Assembly: GCA_028023455.1 (NCBI GenBank)
Contig: JAQFVV010000032.1
Span: 4,748,392 to 4,812,391, forward strand
Source of the DNA: Epiperipatus broadwayi
Taxonomy: Eukaryota > Onychophora > Udeonychophora > Euonychophora > Peripatidae
Direction: 5' to 3'
DNA: 64,000 nt
The translations under genes and the position numbers were made by a program. Position 1 is the first letter of the stretch; each line of letters opens with the position of its first letter. Of the stretch, positions 39,187 to 52,255 are shown one piece after another. The notes below the pieces were generated by a model. The model had not been told where the DNA came from. It did no database searches and saw only the letters and a list, made by a program, of their open reading frames with translations.

Positions 39187-40855
39187 ATGAGATGCACTGT
39201 GGCATCTTCTTTTTCAGAGTCAGGAATCTCTCACCTACCATGCCCAGCCTCCCTTTCTATTCCCCACCCTGTTTTTTCTATATTCTTCTCTATTCTCTCC
39301 ATCCCTTTCCACAACCTAATCTTTGTCAACTACATGGCCTTTATATCTAAATTCTCCTTATCTTTTTCTAAACCTAACATAAAAACTAAGAACCCACCTT
39401 TTATATAATCACATTGTTTATATTTATTTTCCCCAACTTCATTATTTATCCTCTCTCTACTTGCAAGGATTTACATTCAATTAACACATGCCTAATATTT
39501 TATACTCTTTCTTACACAACTTGCAGACTAAATTACCCATATTTTTCCATTTATGTTTATATTCCCTTGTTGCTAAAGATTTTGTTTGAGCTTTAAACAG
39601 TGAACTACTTTCCTTGCTATTATCATAAATTAACTCACATACAATATTCTGCTTATTTCTATATATATTTAAAGTCTTTTTACTCTCCATTCTAGTTCTC
39701 CATCTCTCTAACTCTTTACTCTTTATTAATGCATCTATTCTGTTATTCCATTCATTGCAACTATTACATTCAACAATTCTCCTAAAGCAATCATCTCATT
39801 TGTATAAGTATAGTGGCATAAATTCTTTAAACAAATCTTTGGCATACCATACTATCTTTCTCAGCCATATTGTGCCTGCCCTTTACTCATAACCTAAATA
39901 AATACTATTTTGGCTATTCTTTTATTATCGATAAACTGCAATCTACTGAACATTTTCATTTTGTTTTTTTGCATCTCTCATATAAAAACTTATCCATCTC
40001 ATTTTTTTTGAATTGCCTTCTTTGCTGTAGCACATCTGCATCTAATTCATGTCTTCCTACTTCTTTTTGTATTTTTTCTAAATAATCTAACACCCCTTTA
40101 CTTACACATAATGCATCTTAACATATATTAACCCTTCTACTGCTATTCCCTTCCATACAATTATAGCCACATCATATTTATTATATGAAACACTATTAAT
40201 TTTTTGATCAATCCTTTTTTTTTGCTTCATTTATCAATTTTTCTCCCATTCTTCCAAGCAATTTCTCTGATTACTTAAGATGGTTCCTACATAATTATAC
40301 CTATTCACCACTCTTAACTTTACATCCTCCAATAATAATTCTTTGTCTTCTCTTTCCCCAGTATTAATCATCATTACTTTTGATTTTTCTTCACTAAATT
40401 TAATCCCCCATCTCTTTACCCATGCTTGCACATGTCCTCAGTATAACTTCCATATTTTCTCTTCTTTTTATACACAAAAGGACATCATCCACAAATAAAA
40501 GACCTGAAAATATAAATACTCCCTTGCCACCGATTAATGATATCTACCCTTATCTTTCTAGTCTTTCTATTTCTCTATTTCTCTCAAATACAACAAAAAC
40601 AAAATAAGTGACATAGACATCCTTGCCATTATCCCACCACAGAGTAAATTATTTTCATATAATCTCTTAATAGAATCCACTAAAGCTCCATCCACTTCCA
40701 AATTTACTAAACTTATCCATAATCTATTTCTATTTACTCTATCATATACCTTCTTTAAATCTATAAAAGCCATATATAACTGTCTATCTGTATTTTTACT
40801 AATATCTATATGTTGTGTAACTGCAAATAAACTATTTCCTATGTACTATTAATCG
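39187..40855 (-). pseudogene. LINE copy (family L-A), reverse transcriptase half
   Basis: The minus-strand frames start at GNSLFAV (about 40850). They continue through MAFIDLKKVYDRVNRNRLW (40773-40715, motif A with the catalytic Asp), a damaged motif B (MSMSLILFLLYLREIEK), WGIKFSEEKSKVMMINTG and YNYVGTILS (40410-40270), to the C-terminal finger (CKLCKKEYK, about 39540) and the 3' non-coding end near 39190. The motif C F/Y-x-DD region (about 40500) is degraded. It is 5'-truncated. It lies directly upstream of the copy at 38255-39175 in the same orientation, giving a head-to-tail pair. Confidence 0.75.
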
Positions 40856-42284
40856 AAAGGTTCATAAGTAATCTGATGGCACCCTCAAGTGACCGATATT
40901 CTAAGGGATAGAGTGTGTGTCCAGTACAATATATACACATACATGCCGAAGTAAACAAAGTAACTACCATTTATATTCAAAAATCAAATTAATAATCCCA
41001 AAGAATAAAATAAATTATTGCTTCTAGTGGAGAGTAAAAGAGGTAAGAAAATGAAGTATTTAGAGACAAAACAAATTATAACTAAAATTTAAATAAAATC
41101 AATTACTACTAGGATTTGAACAGAATTCATATATGGTACAAAACATTCAATAAATAAAATTCATATGTACAATAAAGCATTTTATGTGTGTTTGCAAAAT
41201 ATAAGAATATTATCATCTAAATTATGCATAAAAAAGAATAAAATCTATCGATTTATGTACCTAATAGTAAATAATTTTAAGTAAGTTGAAACATGTAAAT
41301 TTAGTAATAATAATTTAAAAAATAAAATATTACATTTATTTTTAGAGTTTCAATATTATTGTCAAATGCAGATTTTAAGATAACCGTTGGTTTATATTTT
41401 AACATTCTAGTATTTAAGCAAAACGAAATCTTATGTTTTCTTTCTAGAGAGTGTTATATTGAATAGTAGTAATTCGAGAGAATTTAAAATATAATATCTA
41501 ATGTCAAAAATTTAATTTAAATTGTATGATTTTTTTTTGATAATGACCGTTGAGAATATTAGAAACGATGCAGTGCTAGGGAATCTTTACACCCATCTTT
41601 CCATAGTCCTCTCAAATATTCTAATTTATTATTGCTATAAAAATAAATCGTAGTTTAAAATGGACAGTCAACCTTCATGATTTAATTTTAAAGATATGAA
41701 TTTACAAACAATAAAATAGAAAGTAAATGAAAACTTAAATATATCAGTTAATGTCAATTAGAGTAGCTTAAATCTTAACATTTTAAATTGATGAATATAA
41801 AATGTAATTGGAAAAATCTGCAGAATTATTAAAATGCCTTCCATGCTGCTATTCATCCGTCGTTATTTATTTGCCAACTCACCGAATTACTGTCTTCAAA
41901 ATTAGACTATACCAATCAAGTAAATATTTTTTTAAGATAAGTAATACAATTAAAACAGTTTCCTGAGAAACCAAGATGATAAATAGCAAAGATTTCTTAT
42001 TTTCTAATAAAAACCAATGACCAATCAATATTTATTTATATTGTTATATTTAATTTGCTTCTATATAATTTCTTTTTTTTTTTTATGTTTATTTATAATC
42101 ATGATTGAGAATATGAAATTGTTTGGAGGTCAGAGCAAGACATCTGTTTATAAAAAATCATATTTTAATTCAGTTAAAGTATATATGTAAATAACTCATA
42201 TAGCTAAACACATTAATGTAATTGCATCTTATTTTGACAAAAATATACATTAAACTTGTAATATATAATTTTTTTCTATAGTGC
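40856..42284. other. No gene seen
   Basis: AT-rich sequence. Slightly more complex DNA near 40860-40960 has no recognisable identity. Confidence 0.5.
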
Positions 42285-42471
42285 AGACTTTTTCATACCT
42301 GCACTCCAATATGCAATATAGAGAGAGATTTAACTCAGACTTTCACATGACCCTCAACTATCCATGTTATCTCATACTGCTGATACCCTTGATCACACAC
42401 ATGTTGAAAAGATAAATAATCACCAATATACATATTTCGTGCTAAACCAGCACTCATCAGTTAGTCTAGAT
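42285..42471 (-). mobile_element. Retrozyme-like unit junction, disrupted by hAT insertion
   Basis: The minus strand carries the hammerhead (42465-42422), followed by the start of the next unit with TTTTCAACATGTGTGTGATC and the degenerate tRNA-like segment. Upstream body sequence should lie beyond 42471, but a hAT element begins at 42472. The sequence after the hAT (43575 on) is not obviously unit body, so the unit was already truncated or has diverged. Confidence 0.6.
42422..42465 (-). ncRNA. Hammerhead ribozyme, type I, apparently intact
   Basis: On the minus strand stem I ACUAA (42465-42461) pairs with UUGGU (42426-42422). The core is CTGATGA (42460-42454). Stem II is a perfect five-pair GUGCU/AGCAC hairpin with a GGUUU loop (42453-42439). 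GAAA lies at 42438-42435. Stem III is AUA/UAU with a 2-base loop (42435-42428), or two pairs with a 4-base loop. The cleavage triplet is AUA, with cleavage predicted between 42427 and 42426. All invariant core bases are present. Such minimal stem III hammerheads are known from Penelope-like elements and animal retrozymes and may act as dimers. It is the best-preserved of the copies in this window. Confidence 0.75.
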
Positions 42472-43566
42472 CAGTGGTCTTTCAACCTTTTCACATCTGT
42501 GGACCAGCAAAAATAAGAATAAGATTTCATGGACCGGCAGAAGTCTACATATAAATTTTCTTAAAGATTTAAATTGCTTAGCCTTAGATGAGCATAATTG
42601 TTATAACTGACCAAAACAACTCACTAGTTACTGTGTATTGTAAAGGTGTTGCTTACCTTCACATGCTGAACACTCTTTCTTAAGTTGCACAGTCATAGTG
42701 CTACAGTAAACAGTCTGTTCTCATTAATGTGCCTGTATTGCTACATTTATTATTTCATTGTTAAAACATGCAAAAATAAAATGTTATTCACCTGAATGTT
42801 GGAAAATATCACAGCTAATGTAATTACATGACAATGATTATGATAAATGTAATATTTGTATTTAATGTTAAATATACAAGGTGAAATTATATATATATGG
42901 AGTTTGTTTAAAAGAAGACTTTTTTTTTTAAATTTTGAATCTGGTATTATTTTAATCTCATTTTTACCCAATTAAAAAGAAGAACAGAACAAAAAGTTGT
43001 TTTGTTAAAGTGTCTCATAGAAATAAACAATCATTATAAAAATGTCATTTTTCTAAAAAAAAAAGATAATAGATTTATATTTTCAATGAAGGCAAATCAT
43101 CATTAATGATCTGTCTCCATTTTGTGAAGTTTACAATTTCAAAAAGAAATGTCACACACAAAATAAAAAGATTATACAAATGCAATAAAAATTTTGCTAT
43201 ATATGACCAATAAATGAGCTGATGCAATACAGAAATGCCTTCTAGGTATAGAAATTGGTGAGTAAGAAGGAGTGGTGCAATTATCATGAGATTGACATTT
43301 TGTCTTTTAAAGATTGCATTTTCAGATAAATTTCTTTGATTATTATTTAGTAATTATAGTATTATCTAATAATTTAATTAAAATTTTGATTTATAATAAA
43401 ATTTATTTAAACAATTGTGATGAAAAAATAGAAGTTGTTTATACTAATTAAAATTTTAAAATCTTATTATTTTGTTATTACAAACTTTCCTGCCAGTCTA
43501 GCGCAGACAGGCAGACAACTTTTACGGACTAGCACAGGTCCGTAGACCAAGGGTTGAAGACAACTG
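42472..43566. mobile_element. Non-autonomous hAT-type DNA transposon
   Basis: The ends are inverted repeats: the left starts CAGTGGTCTTTCAACC and the right, reverse-complemented, starts CAGTTGTCTTCAACCC. Both run on into a matching GGACC block. The element is flanked by an exact 8-bp duplication, GTCTAGAT (42464-42471 and 43567-43574). An 8-bp target duplication and CAGNG-like ends are diagnostic of the hAT superfamily. The 1.1-kb interior has no transposase frame, so it depends on an enzyme made elsewhere. It landed just outside stem I of the hammerhead. Confidence 0.9.
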
Positions 43567-43574
43567 GTCTAGAT

Positions 43575-45499
43575 TGTAATAAAGTCGATACTTTAATTAA
43601 ATAAAAATAAAAAATATTACAATAATCAATGAAAATTAATTCAATCTAACTACAATATGTTACCAAACTATTGCATTTAGATCAAATGTATGTGTGAAAT
43701 GAATTTAAATGGATACTCATAAAGTCAAATATTTAGAACAATTGATATAACAAACACATTTAATTTCTACAGTTATTTAAAAATAAATAAACAGTTTCCT
43801 GGATTATATTTTATAGTCATTAAAATTTATATGTAATATAGAAATGAAAGCTTTACTACAAAATTTGATCTAATAAAGAAAGAAATAACTGAATGAGAAA
43901 TGAAAAGACAATGTAATTTATTGTAGATATATCCAGGACAAACATAAACATGAAATTGTATAACGATGGAAAAATATTTTGTTAAGTTGTATCAGAAATG
44001 CCAGTTGGATGGAAATTAAACTTATTCAAGTAAAATATATTTACGGTATCTTTTTAGCAGCAAGTTATTATTTTAGGATGTATAGATAATAGAGCACCAT
44101 ATAGCTGTTTAAAGGTATATTTATTTGAGATAGTCATGCAATAATAAAAAGAATTATAAGCCCTTATATACTGAAGAGTACTAGGATCAGTATGGGTACC
44201 CATTTATCATTCACTACAATACAATAATATTGTAGATTTGATAATTAAAGATAAAAGTACTCATTAAATCATGTGGTGTATTTTTATTTATGTATAAAGG
44301 CTTATAGTTTTGATTTAGATGGAAGTGAGATTCTTATTATCAGTGGGTAATAATATCTATACATATCTCTTAATAGATCTGTCTGAAATCCAACTGCATG
44401 CATAAATATATATATATATGACTGTAAAATATTATTAAATAAATATACACTAATTCGCCAGAATTGCCTCTCTACTATATAAGAAATATCAAAATACAAA
44501 TAAACAATGGGCGTGCATATAATTATTTTCAATGTAAAATCAGGAATACCCATCTGTGAGCAGGCATGTTATTATTTCAAAATAAGTAAGCATGAATACC
44601 ACATCTGCCTTTATATATTTGAGAGAGAACAATATTCACATGATTATTTTTAAAAAATCCTTATTTCAAACTTTTAATAATTTTAATGTCTTCACACCTA
44701 TTACTATTATTCATTATATATAAAAATATATCAGATAGACACACATCATATTATAAAAAGATTTTATTAACTTATTGCAAACACTCAACATTTACTCATT
44801 CAACATGTATGAAATGGACTTCAAAAATTGTTAATTTCAGGTCACACATACTAATTTAATGACCTCAGTTGTTTATTTAATTTCACCCTACATTCATTTA
44901 TTTTATTACAAATTTGCGATATTCAAAATAAAATTATTTACATATAACTCAATAAATAATGGTGGTACATTATGCGAGAAAGTTTATCATCACTATTTAT
45001 GGAGTTATACACAAATAAGAAAAAAATCAAATCGGATTGATTTATCTATATATTTTAAACTTATAAACCTTTTACTTGAATAGTAAATAATTTATTCTTT
45101 TAATTACATCCACCATAAATAAACTTAGGTAAAGTTTTTCTATTACTATTAAAATAAAACTAAAATATTATTTAAACTATAAATATTTAAAATTATCAAC
45201 TAAAACTATAAAATATGCATTAGTTATAAAACACTTTAAATACATGAAATAATAATAAATTGTATATTAATAATGTTTTTATTCATTCATTTGTTAGATT
45301 CATTACACTTGTTACATTTATTACACTAATTTTGACAAGATAATTTCATTTATTACATTACTCTTGACAAAGTAATTTCCTTAATCAGAGCAATAGACTC
45401 CTCATTTGATGATGAAGATTGTGATTATTAGAAAGTTGTTATTTTTTCGGTTTCCATTGATACTTCAAAAATCTCATATAACTGTGACCAATTATTTGT
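43575..45499. other. No gene seen
   Basis: AT-rich sequence without supported features. Confidence 0.5.
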
Positions 45500-45722
45500 T
45501 GATTATGCAGTGATAAATTAAGTAAAATTCATCTGAGCATAGGGCTCCTTGTCCAGTGGCCTAAGCTATGCCCAAGTGTCTCTAAAGAGTTTCTCCATAT
45601 GCAGGCAATCTCTGTGCTTCACTTTACGGATAAAGTTTTTACATATTGTCCATAGTTCTGCACTAACCCGTTTGAATACAAGGTCGTTCTTTGTCAACCA
45701 CACAGCATGTAGAATGTAGCAA
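45500..45722 (-). pseudogene. Possible decayed transposase C-terminus
   Basis: The minus strand has an open stretch, VWLTKNDLVFKRVSAELWTI then CKNFIRKVKHRD and EKLFRDTWA (45718-45584), followed by a stop. The pattern of an ELW residue cluster followed by a basic K-x-x-R-K-V helix recalls the tails of Tc1/mariner-related DDE transposases, but I cannot assign a family. The patch is GC-richer than its surroundings. Confidence 0.25.
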
Positions 45723-47439
45723 ATGTAAACAAAAAAGATTCATACTGTGGTTGTACATATATTTTTCTTAATAAAAAAAAATAATGTTTTTATCTTAAAT
45801 GTTTTTTTATAAATTTTAATGTTCGATGATTTATATTAAAGCATTTTTTATGCAAAGGTTACACACAGATATAGATGTTGATGTAGTGCCTAGTTTTAAT
45901 TTGAATTTAGATAAGCTTGTGGTCATAAATATGAAATATTCCTTAATTATGTTAGAGCTGTGATATATGTATACCAATTATTGAATGCAAATCCTTTATT
46001 ACTTTCTTACTTTACTTGAGATTTATTTATATTGACAATATTTCTGAAAATCATTTATTCAATTTATCAAGTTGTTGTAAAGGATGAAAGATCTCTAATA
46101 TTTCATTTCCAAATCATTCTGAAGACTTTCCATTTGAGGTTTGTTTCCATATCCAAGAAGGATCTTGTTAGTTTCAGCTTGCCATTGCAGTTAAACTTAT
46201 GTTAGACATTTTAGTTATGGCCATTTCAGAAACTGCAGAGATTTTAATTTTTTCTGTAACAATTTTACTATATGCAGATGATAAAATAAACTTTCAGATG
46301 CAGTTTTTCTTAATTATTTTCTTTTAAAATAATTTCAATTATAACATCAAGTCATTTGCATTTATAAATTAAAAATCTTTTATTAAGTGTTATATAAGTT
46401 TTAAAATAGTAATCATATGTGGTTGTCATTATTATAACCTTTTTAATAATTAAATTTAAAATTAGTTTACACAGTATTAAAAATTACCTTATACAATATT
46501 TTAAAGAATTCTAAAAATAGGTAATTTTATTATTAACCTGCAATATTATTAATGCAATTTTTTTAAATCTCTAACTATAATTGATATCTCTTACAGCTTC
46601 TAAAGATATGTATTTGTTATATAATTTCAAATTTGTTTCTATAAGCATTAAATACAATAAATGTTAAATTATTGATATAAAAAAATTAAATATATGACCA
46701 GAAATTCAAATGAAATTACTTTTGTTTAACTGGATTCAGTTGGCAGCTTTTTATAATTAGTTGACCTTCTTATAATCAGTAATTTCAATGAAAAAAAGTT
46801 GCGACTTATTATTGTTGCCATTAGTTACAACAAGTTTTATTATATTTCTTTTTAAAGACTTTACAGCTAAGTCTAGACTACAAGTGGTATAAGATAAGCT
46901 TAAACAGAAAGGAGGATTTTAAATTAAAATTACATGATGTAAATTTACATTAATTTAATTTTTGAAAAATAGACATATACTTATAAAGATGCTGAGAGTG
47001 TCACATGTTTAATTTAGAAAACAATGTAAAATAAAGGCATTTAAAAATTGGTAGTGGTGTTGCATGCTGGTTGTAGCCTTTATGGGTTAATGTGCAAATA
47101 ATAAATATTATACATATAGATACATGCATGTAAATATATATGCAGCACAACACATGCCTATTTGGTAGTGTTATGAGTTGATTGCTTTTTAAAATGTATT
47201 TATTTATTTCTCTTGTTTTGTTTATCTTATCTTCAGAAAGTAAATATCTATGCTGTATTACACACTCTACCTGCTATAAAATAATGGATGAGCCTACACA
47301 TGTAAACCAATTATATTATTTCATATTACAACAGTACAGAAAAAAATGAAATAAAATAGTAACTAACAACAAATAGAAATATTCATTAGCATTTATATAC
47401 AAAATTGAATGGTAATAATATATTTATAATCCTTATCTA
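45723..47439. other. No gene seen
   Basis: AT-rich sequence without supported features. Confidence 0.5.
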
Positions 47440-48830
47440 TATTCATTCATCCTTTTAATTTTGATCACTTCCATATTCTCACTTCATTTCCTCAAGACAT
47501 GCTTGAGGAACATACTAAGTCTTTCTTAATTTTAAATGAATTTAAAACTATGTAGGTATTGCTTTACTTGAGTTTAGTATGTTGAACAATGGAAACAAAG
47601 TTTTGACTGAGTTTCCTCTACTATGTTTCATTAATCGTTATATTCTTCCTTAGAATATTGCATCAGTTTTTCTATCTACTTTCTGATAAGCAAAACTTTT
47701 GAGCTTTATTTATTTTTTTATTAGAACTGCTGACTCAATCATTTTCTTGCCCCCATATTCTTTATAGTATTGTATCTTTCTATTATAAATGCTAAAAACC
47801 TTAATTGTTTCTTTCAAAATTCCTCTGCTTCTTAAAATACTTTTCTTGTCTATATTTTTTTATTATTTTTTAATTTATTTTTATGTTCTGCTTCACCATC
47901 AATGTCAATATTCTCTTGACAACAGAATTCAACCTATAAATTAGTTCTTTCTTTACTTTTATACCCATCTATATAATTGTTTAAAACATTTTTACCAATA
48001 TTTGTATCAATAATATATCTGTTTAATCAGTTCTCACCATCTTTCTTTATCTCAATTTTAACCTTTTGCTTGTCAAACTTTTCTTTATTTGTGTCTACAT
48101 CTAAATAATATTTTATAACAAAAATATTCATATTACTTTTCTCCATAATCTCAACATCCACATACAATGTCGATTCATATTGTCAGCATCATTATCTGAT
48201 TTTTTTTTATTCTGAAGACTTATTTTCTTTTTTTTATATTATGTTTCAAAATTTTTCTCTAATATAATTGACAGTGTATCACAAACAACTTTAAATAGTG
48301 TATTCTGGCATTCATCTGTAACATTAATTGTCTTATTTAAATCAATATTCTTCATTATATCAAGTTTTTATTGTTGCATAAAACTGAACTTTGTCACTAT
48401 TTTTTTTTGAAGTTCTTGATTATAATTCTGATTATTCACCCATTATTACTTTCATCTATAAGATCAAGCATAATATCAACTTTAGTCTTTTCTATTACCT
48501 CATATGTTTAAATCTCATTTATATTTGTGTTTTGTTTCATAGTAATCTGTCTCAGTAGTCTCCACTATTGGCATTTCTTTAAAATTATCTACTTAAGTTT
48601 TTTTTATTTAGTCTCTAATTTATCTCCTAGGTTCTCATATTGATCTATATACTTTTGATTCTCTTCCATTTTTCTCCAATTTATCTTTTATCCCTTTTTC
48701 ATTCTTATTCATTTTCTCCATTATGATGAAAAGATAACAATATTATTTTCAAAGTAAGAGCCTGCTGTTCTTTCTTTTCCTGAGTATCTCTTGCTGAAAC
48801 AAACTTTTGAGATTTTACTCACACTATAAC
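47440..48830 (-). pseudogene. Possible decayed Lys/Glu-rich coding region
   Basis: On the minus strand, short frames broken by many stops are strongly Lys/Glu/Asn-rich, for example MEKMNKNEKGIKDKLEKN near 48713 and NVTDECQNTLFKVVCDTL near 48325-48270. The plus strand shows a matching excess of T and C in runs. The composition resembles the coiled-coil protein at 56118-57452, and it may be an old relative in the opposite orientation. Direct similarity could not be shown by eye. Confidence 0.25.
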
Positions 48831-49886
48831 CATACTTTGTTCTTTGAATGTTATACCTGGACTTTCTTTCTTAAATAAATATTTTTTATACCAAAGACTT
48901 ATATTCTCTTATTCCATAATATCAAATTCCAATTTACCACTTATATTTTCTTCAGTATATTGCACTTTTAATATTAACATGCTTTATCAATAACTATTTC
49001 ATAAAGAAGATCTCTCCTTAGGCCAGTTTCCAAATTTCACAGAATATCTTTATATCTTTTTTTTATTTCTGAATCATTTATACATCTACCTCCCTCTACT
49101 ATGTCTTAATTTAATTGTAATTAGACTCTAAATTTTAAACAACACAATTATAATTTGAAGATATTAATAATCTCCAAATTGCAGTACTAAATTACTACAC
49201 TTAGTGTTATATTAATTATCTTATATCTCAAAGTGTCTTTTATTTGAAATATGGTTTTTTAAATCAACAGTTCCACAAATAAATGAAATATACTATATAA
49301 GATTTGACAACACCTACACCTACTTTCTTATAATATTATTAAATATTTCATTTAAGTGGGTGTAATGTTCATATTACATACCTTTCTTTCCATGGGACAT
49401 TACTTTATTGTGGGTCTATCATTGAGAAGCCCAAATAATTTAAATTATTATGTAAGGAATGAGTGAATCCTTCATTATGAAATGAACAAGTCACTAGATA
49501 AAATGAGTAAAACATATTAACATATTTATTGACGCATAAATAAAAAAAATGTTATATATAATACTGTAACCCAGAGTTCAAGTCACAATCAGGTAGAAGC
49601 AAAAGATAATCAGTTGAAATGAGTGTTTTATGTGGAGTAATTTTGCTATCAATTTCAGATTTATGAAAAGTAAATTGAAGTAAATGTGCATTTATTTTCC
49701 ACATAAAATAAATAATAATTATTATTTCAGAATGTAATAATACATTAAATTTAGGAACAATAAATTTCTCAGGGCATTCTTATAGATGTATAATAATAAC
49801 CTTACTGTATTCTTAAATACATATTGAGATAGTTATGTCTCACTTGGCATATAACAACATAGTAATGTGTGTTCATATATATATAT
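48831..49886. other. No gene seen; left flank of the LTR element
   Basis: AT-rich sequence ending in a short TA tract at the LTR boundary. Confidence 0.5.
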
Positions 49887-52255
49887 TGTAAATATCGATA
49901 AGTCTATCTATATTTTAAAAATTATCATTTGTTATAAAAAAAAATCTCTTTGAGTTGATGTTTATATATGAAGTATTATTATTGTTTATGGTTATTAGGT
50001 ATAGTTATTGTTTGAAGTTATTATTTTATTTATATGTTGATTGTACATTGTTATGAATATTTAATTATTATAAATAAATAAAGACATATAAATTGTTGAT
50101 TATATAAAAAAAATTATTTTATTTGCAGTGATTATTAAAAAAATGCAATATTATTATTTATGTATATATATATTTTTAAAGCTGTCAAATAAATTTTCAA
50201 TTTAATATTTTTTATATATATGCTTGATATTTTTTTTTAATGTTAATTGTTTAAAATAAAACATGTGTAACAATGGTTTTCAAAACAGAATTTTCTAGCA
50301 TGTGGAACAACAGCAACAACAAAAAAGAAGCCATTATTATTAGGATAGTGATTAAACAAACAAAAGGATAAAAATTTGTTGTACTTTGTTTCTTTGAAAT
50401 TGCCATTCTTAAGAAAAGTGGAATAAGATAAATTTCTGTAATCAATACATAAACATGACTGGCTAATATATATATATCACAGCCAAGGGGCTGTGCCGTT
50501 TTCTTTCATTTATTCCAAGGCAGTTTAAAAAGAAAAACTAAGCAAATTTCAACACATGAATTTCATCTGAATCCGAAATTTGATATAGCTATCTGGAATC
50601 TATAATGGTCAATCTAATAATAATCTGGAGGTAACTAACAGTGATTAATACATTGGATTCAACATATCAATTTTTTTTTTCAAGGAGAGAAATTTAAAAA
50701 GGAAAAATAAAGTATATATGTGCATTTGGAAACTAATAATTTTTTCTAACATGACATTTCTTCAATTCAATTTGGCTCTAGAATGCATTCTAATATTAAA
50801 TGGATAAAGGAATAAAACAATGGAATAAGTTGACTTTTGAAAAAAAAATAAATAAGTGAACTTTGAAAGGTAGTAAATAATTTTATATGTATAAATGATA
50901 TATAAATATATTTTTGAGATCGATATTTTTGTTTACTTTTATTTTTCATTATAAAAATATAACGTTTTTATAAATATTCAATTTAAGAGTCTTGTTTTCT
51001 AACAGCAATAAACGTTTAACAGGTGTCAAAATTAACACTTAAGTAATTTAAAATCTTAAAGTATGGCTTATAAGTTTGGGTTGCATATGAGTTGTTATGT
51101 ATATTTTAATAAGTAAATTTATTTTCGCAAATTTTTATTATAATAATTGTTTTATTATTAATTTATGTATTTCCATTTTTTTAAACTTCATATAATAATT
51201 CTTATGCAGACCAAAACAATAATTTATATATATTTGATGTATATAATATTTTTTTTGAATATCTGAAAAATATAAATATGGATTTGTATTTATATTAATA
51301 CCTACTTGTTAAGCACAGATATGTCTTTATCTATTTAATATATATACTTATTGTAAATATATATGTATATTTATTATTTGGGTTTGTATTTAAAACTTAT
51401 TTAAAACATTGATACTATCTAAAATTAAATCATAATATAAAAATAAAGGATGTACTATTTGTTTTATAGATAATGTGTTTGTAATTTATTAGAAAGCGTA
51501 TTAATATTTTATTCTTATTTTTCTTTTATTGCCAGAGTCATTATGAAATTAATTGAATTCACAATTTAATAGAGGATAACTTCATATTTCACTTATTGTT
51601 TAGTCTTTAGGCCACTTATACATATTATTATTCATTGATATGTTTAGATATACATAAATTTACATAATAGATGTGTATATTGGATTTAATAGAATTCCCT
51701 TTGTTTCTGATATATATTTGATTAGTTAGTCATATCAACCTTGAAAATAAATTATAAGGATAGATCTCATTGTTCTATATGATTTTAAATTTATTTCATG
51801 TATAGCTAGTTGGAAGGGCATATAAACAATTTATTTAAATATAACTGGGATAATTTTATCTTTCTTCATTTAAATTATACAATTTATTATATTAGGCTTT
51901 CTCAACAATTGGATTAATTTAGATTACATTTATTCCATTACATTTATCATCCAATGTTTGAAGCATTATTTTCTTCTCATATATTGACGTTCCATTACAT
52001 TTGATTTATAATATGTTTGATTTATAATATGTTTATATGATATATTGTCCGTTACATTTGGCACACAAACTGTGGGACCTAGTTAACTGGTGATTGGTAT
52101 AATAAAGATATTTTCCATTACATTTGACACGACAATGTGGTCAGCATGATATGTTTATATACATATCATATAGTTTCCATTACATTTGGCTTTCCCAATG
52201 TTTGGAGCCTTCTTTCTTCAATTTAAATGGAATGCAGCATTTACATTCCATTACA
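49887..52255 (+). repeat. 5' LTR (2369 bp)
   Basis: This copy matches 58262-60533 along its length apart from scattered differences and the terminal array. It is unusually long for an LTR. It is about 97 bp longer than its partner, largely because its terminal motif array has six units rather than four. It presumably holds the promoter and polyadenylation signals, but no specific sites are asserted. A small perfect hairpin lies at 50478-50495. Confidence 0.9.
50478..50495 (+). other. Conserved LTR hairpin
   Basis: CACAGCC-AAGG-GGCTGTG forms a perfect 7-bp stem with a 4-base loop. It is GC-rich in an AT-rich LTR and unchanged in the other LTR (58856-58873). It could shape RNA processing, dimerisation or packaging; the function is unknown. 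Confidence 0.6.
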
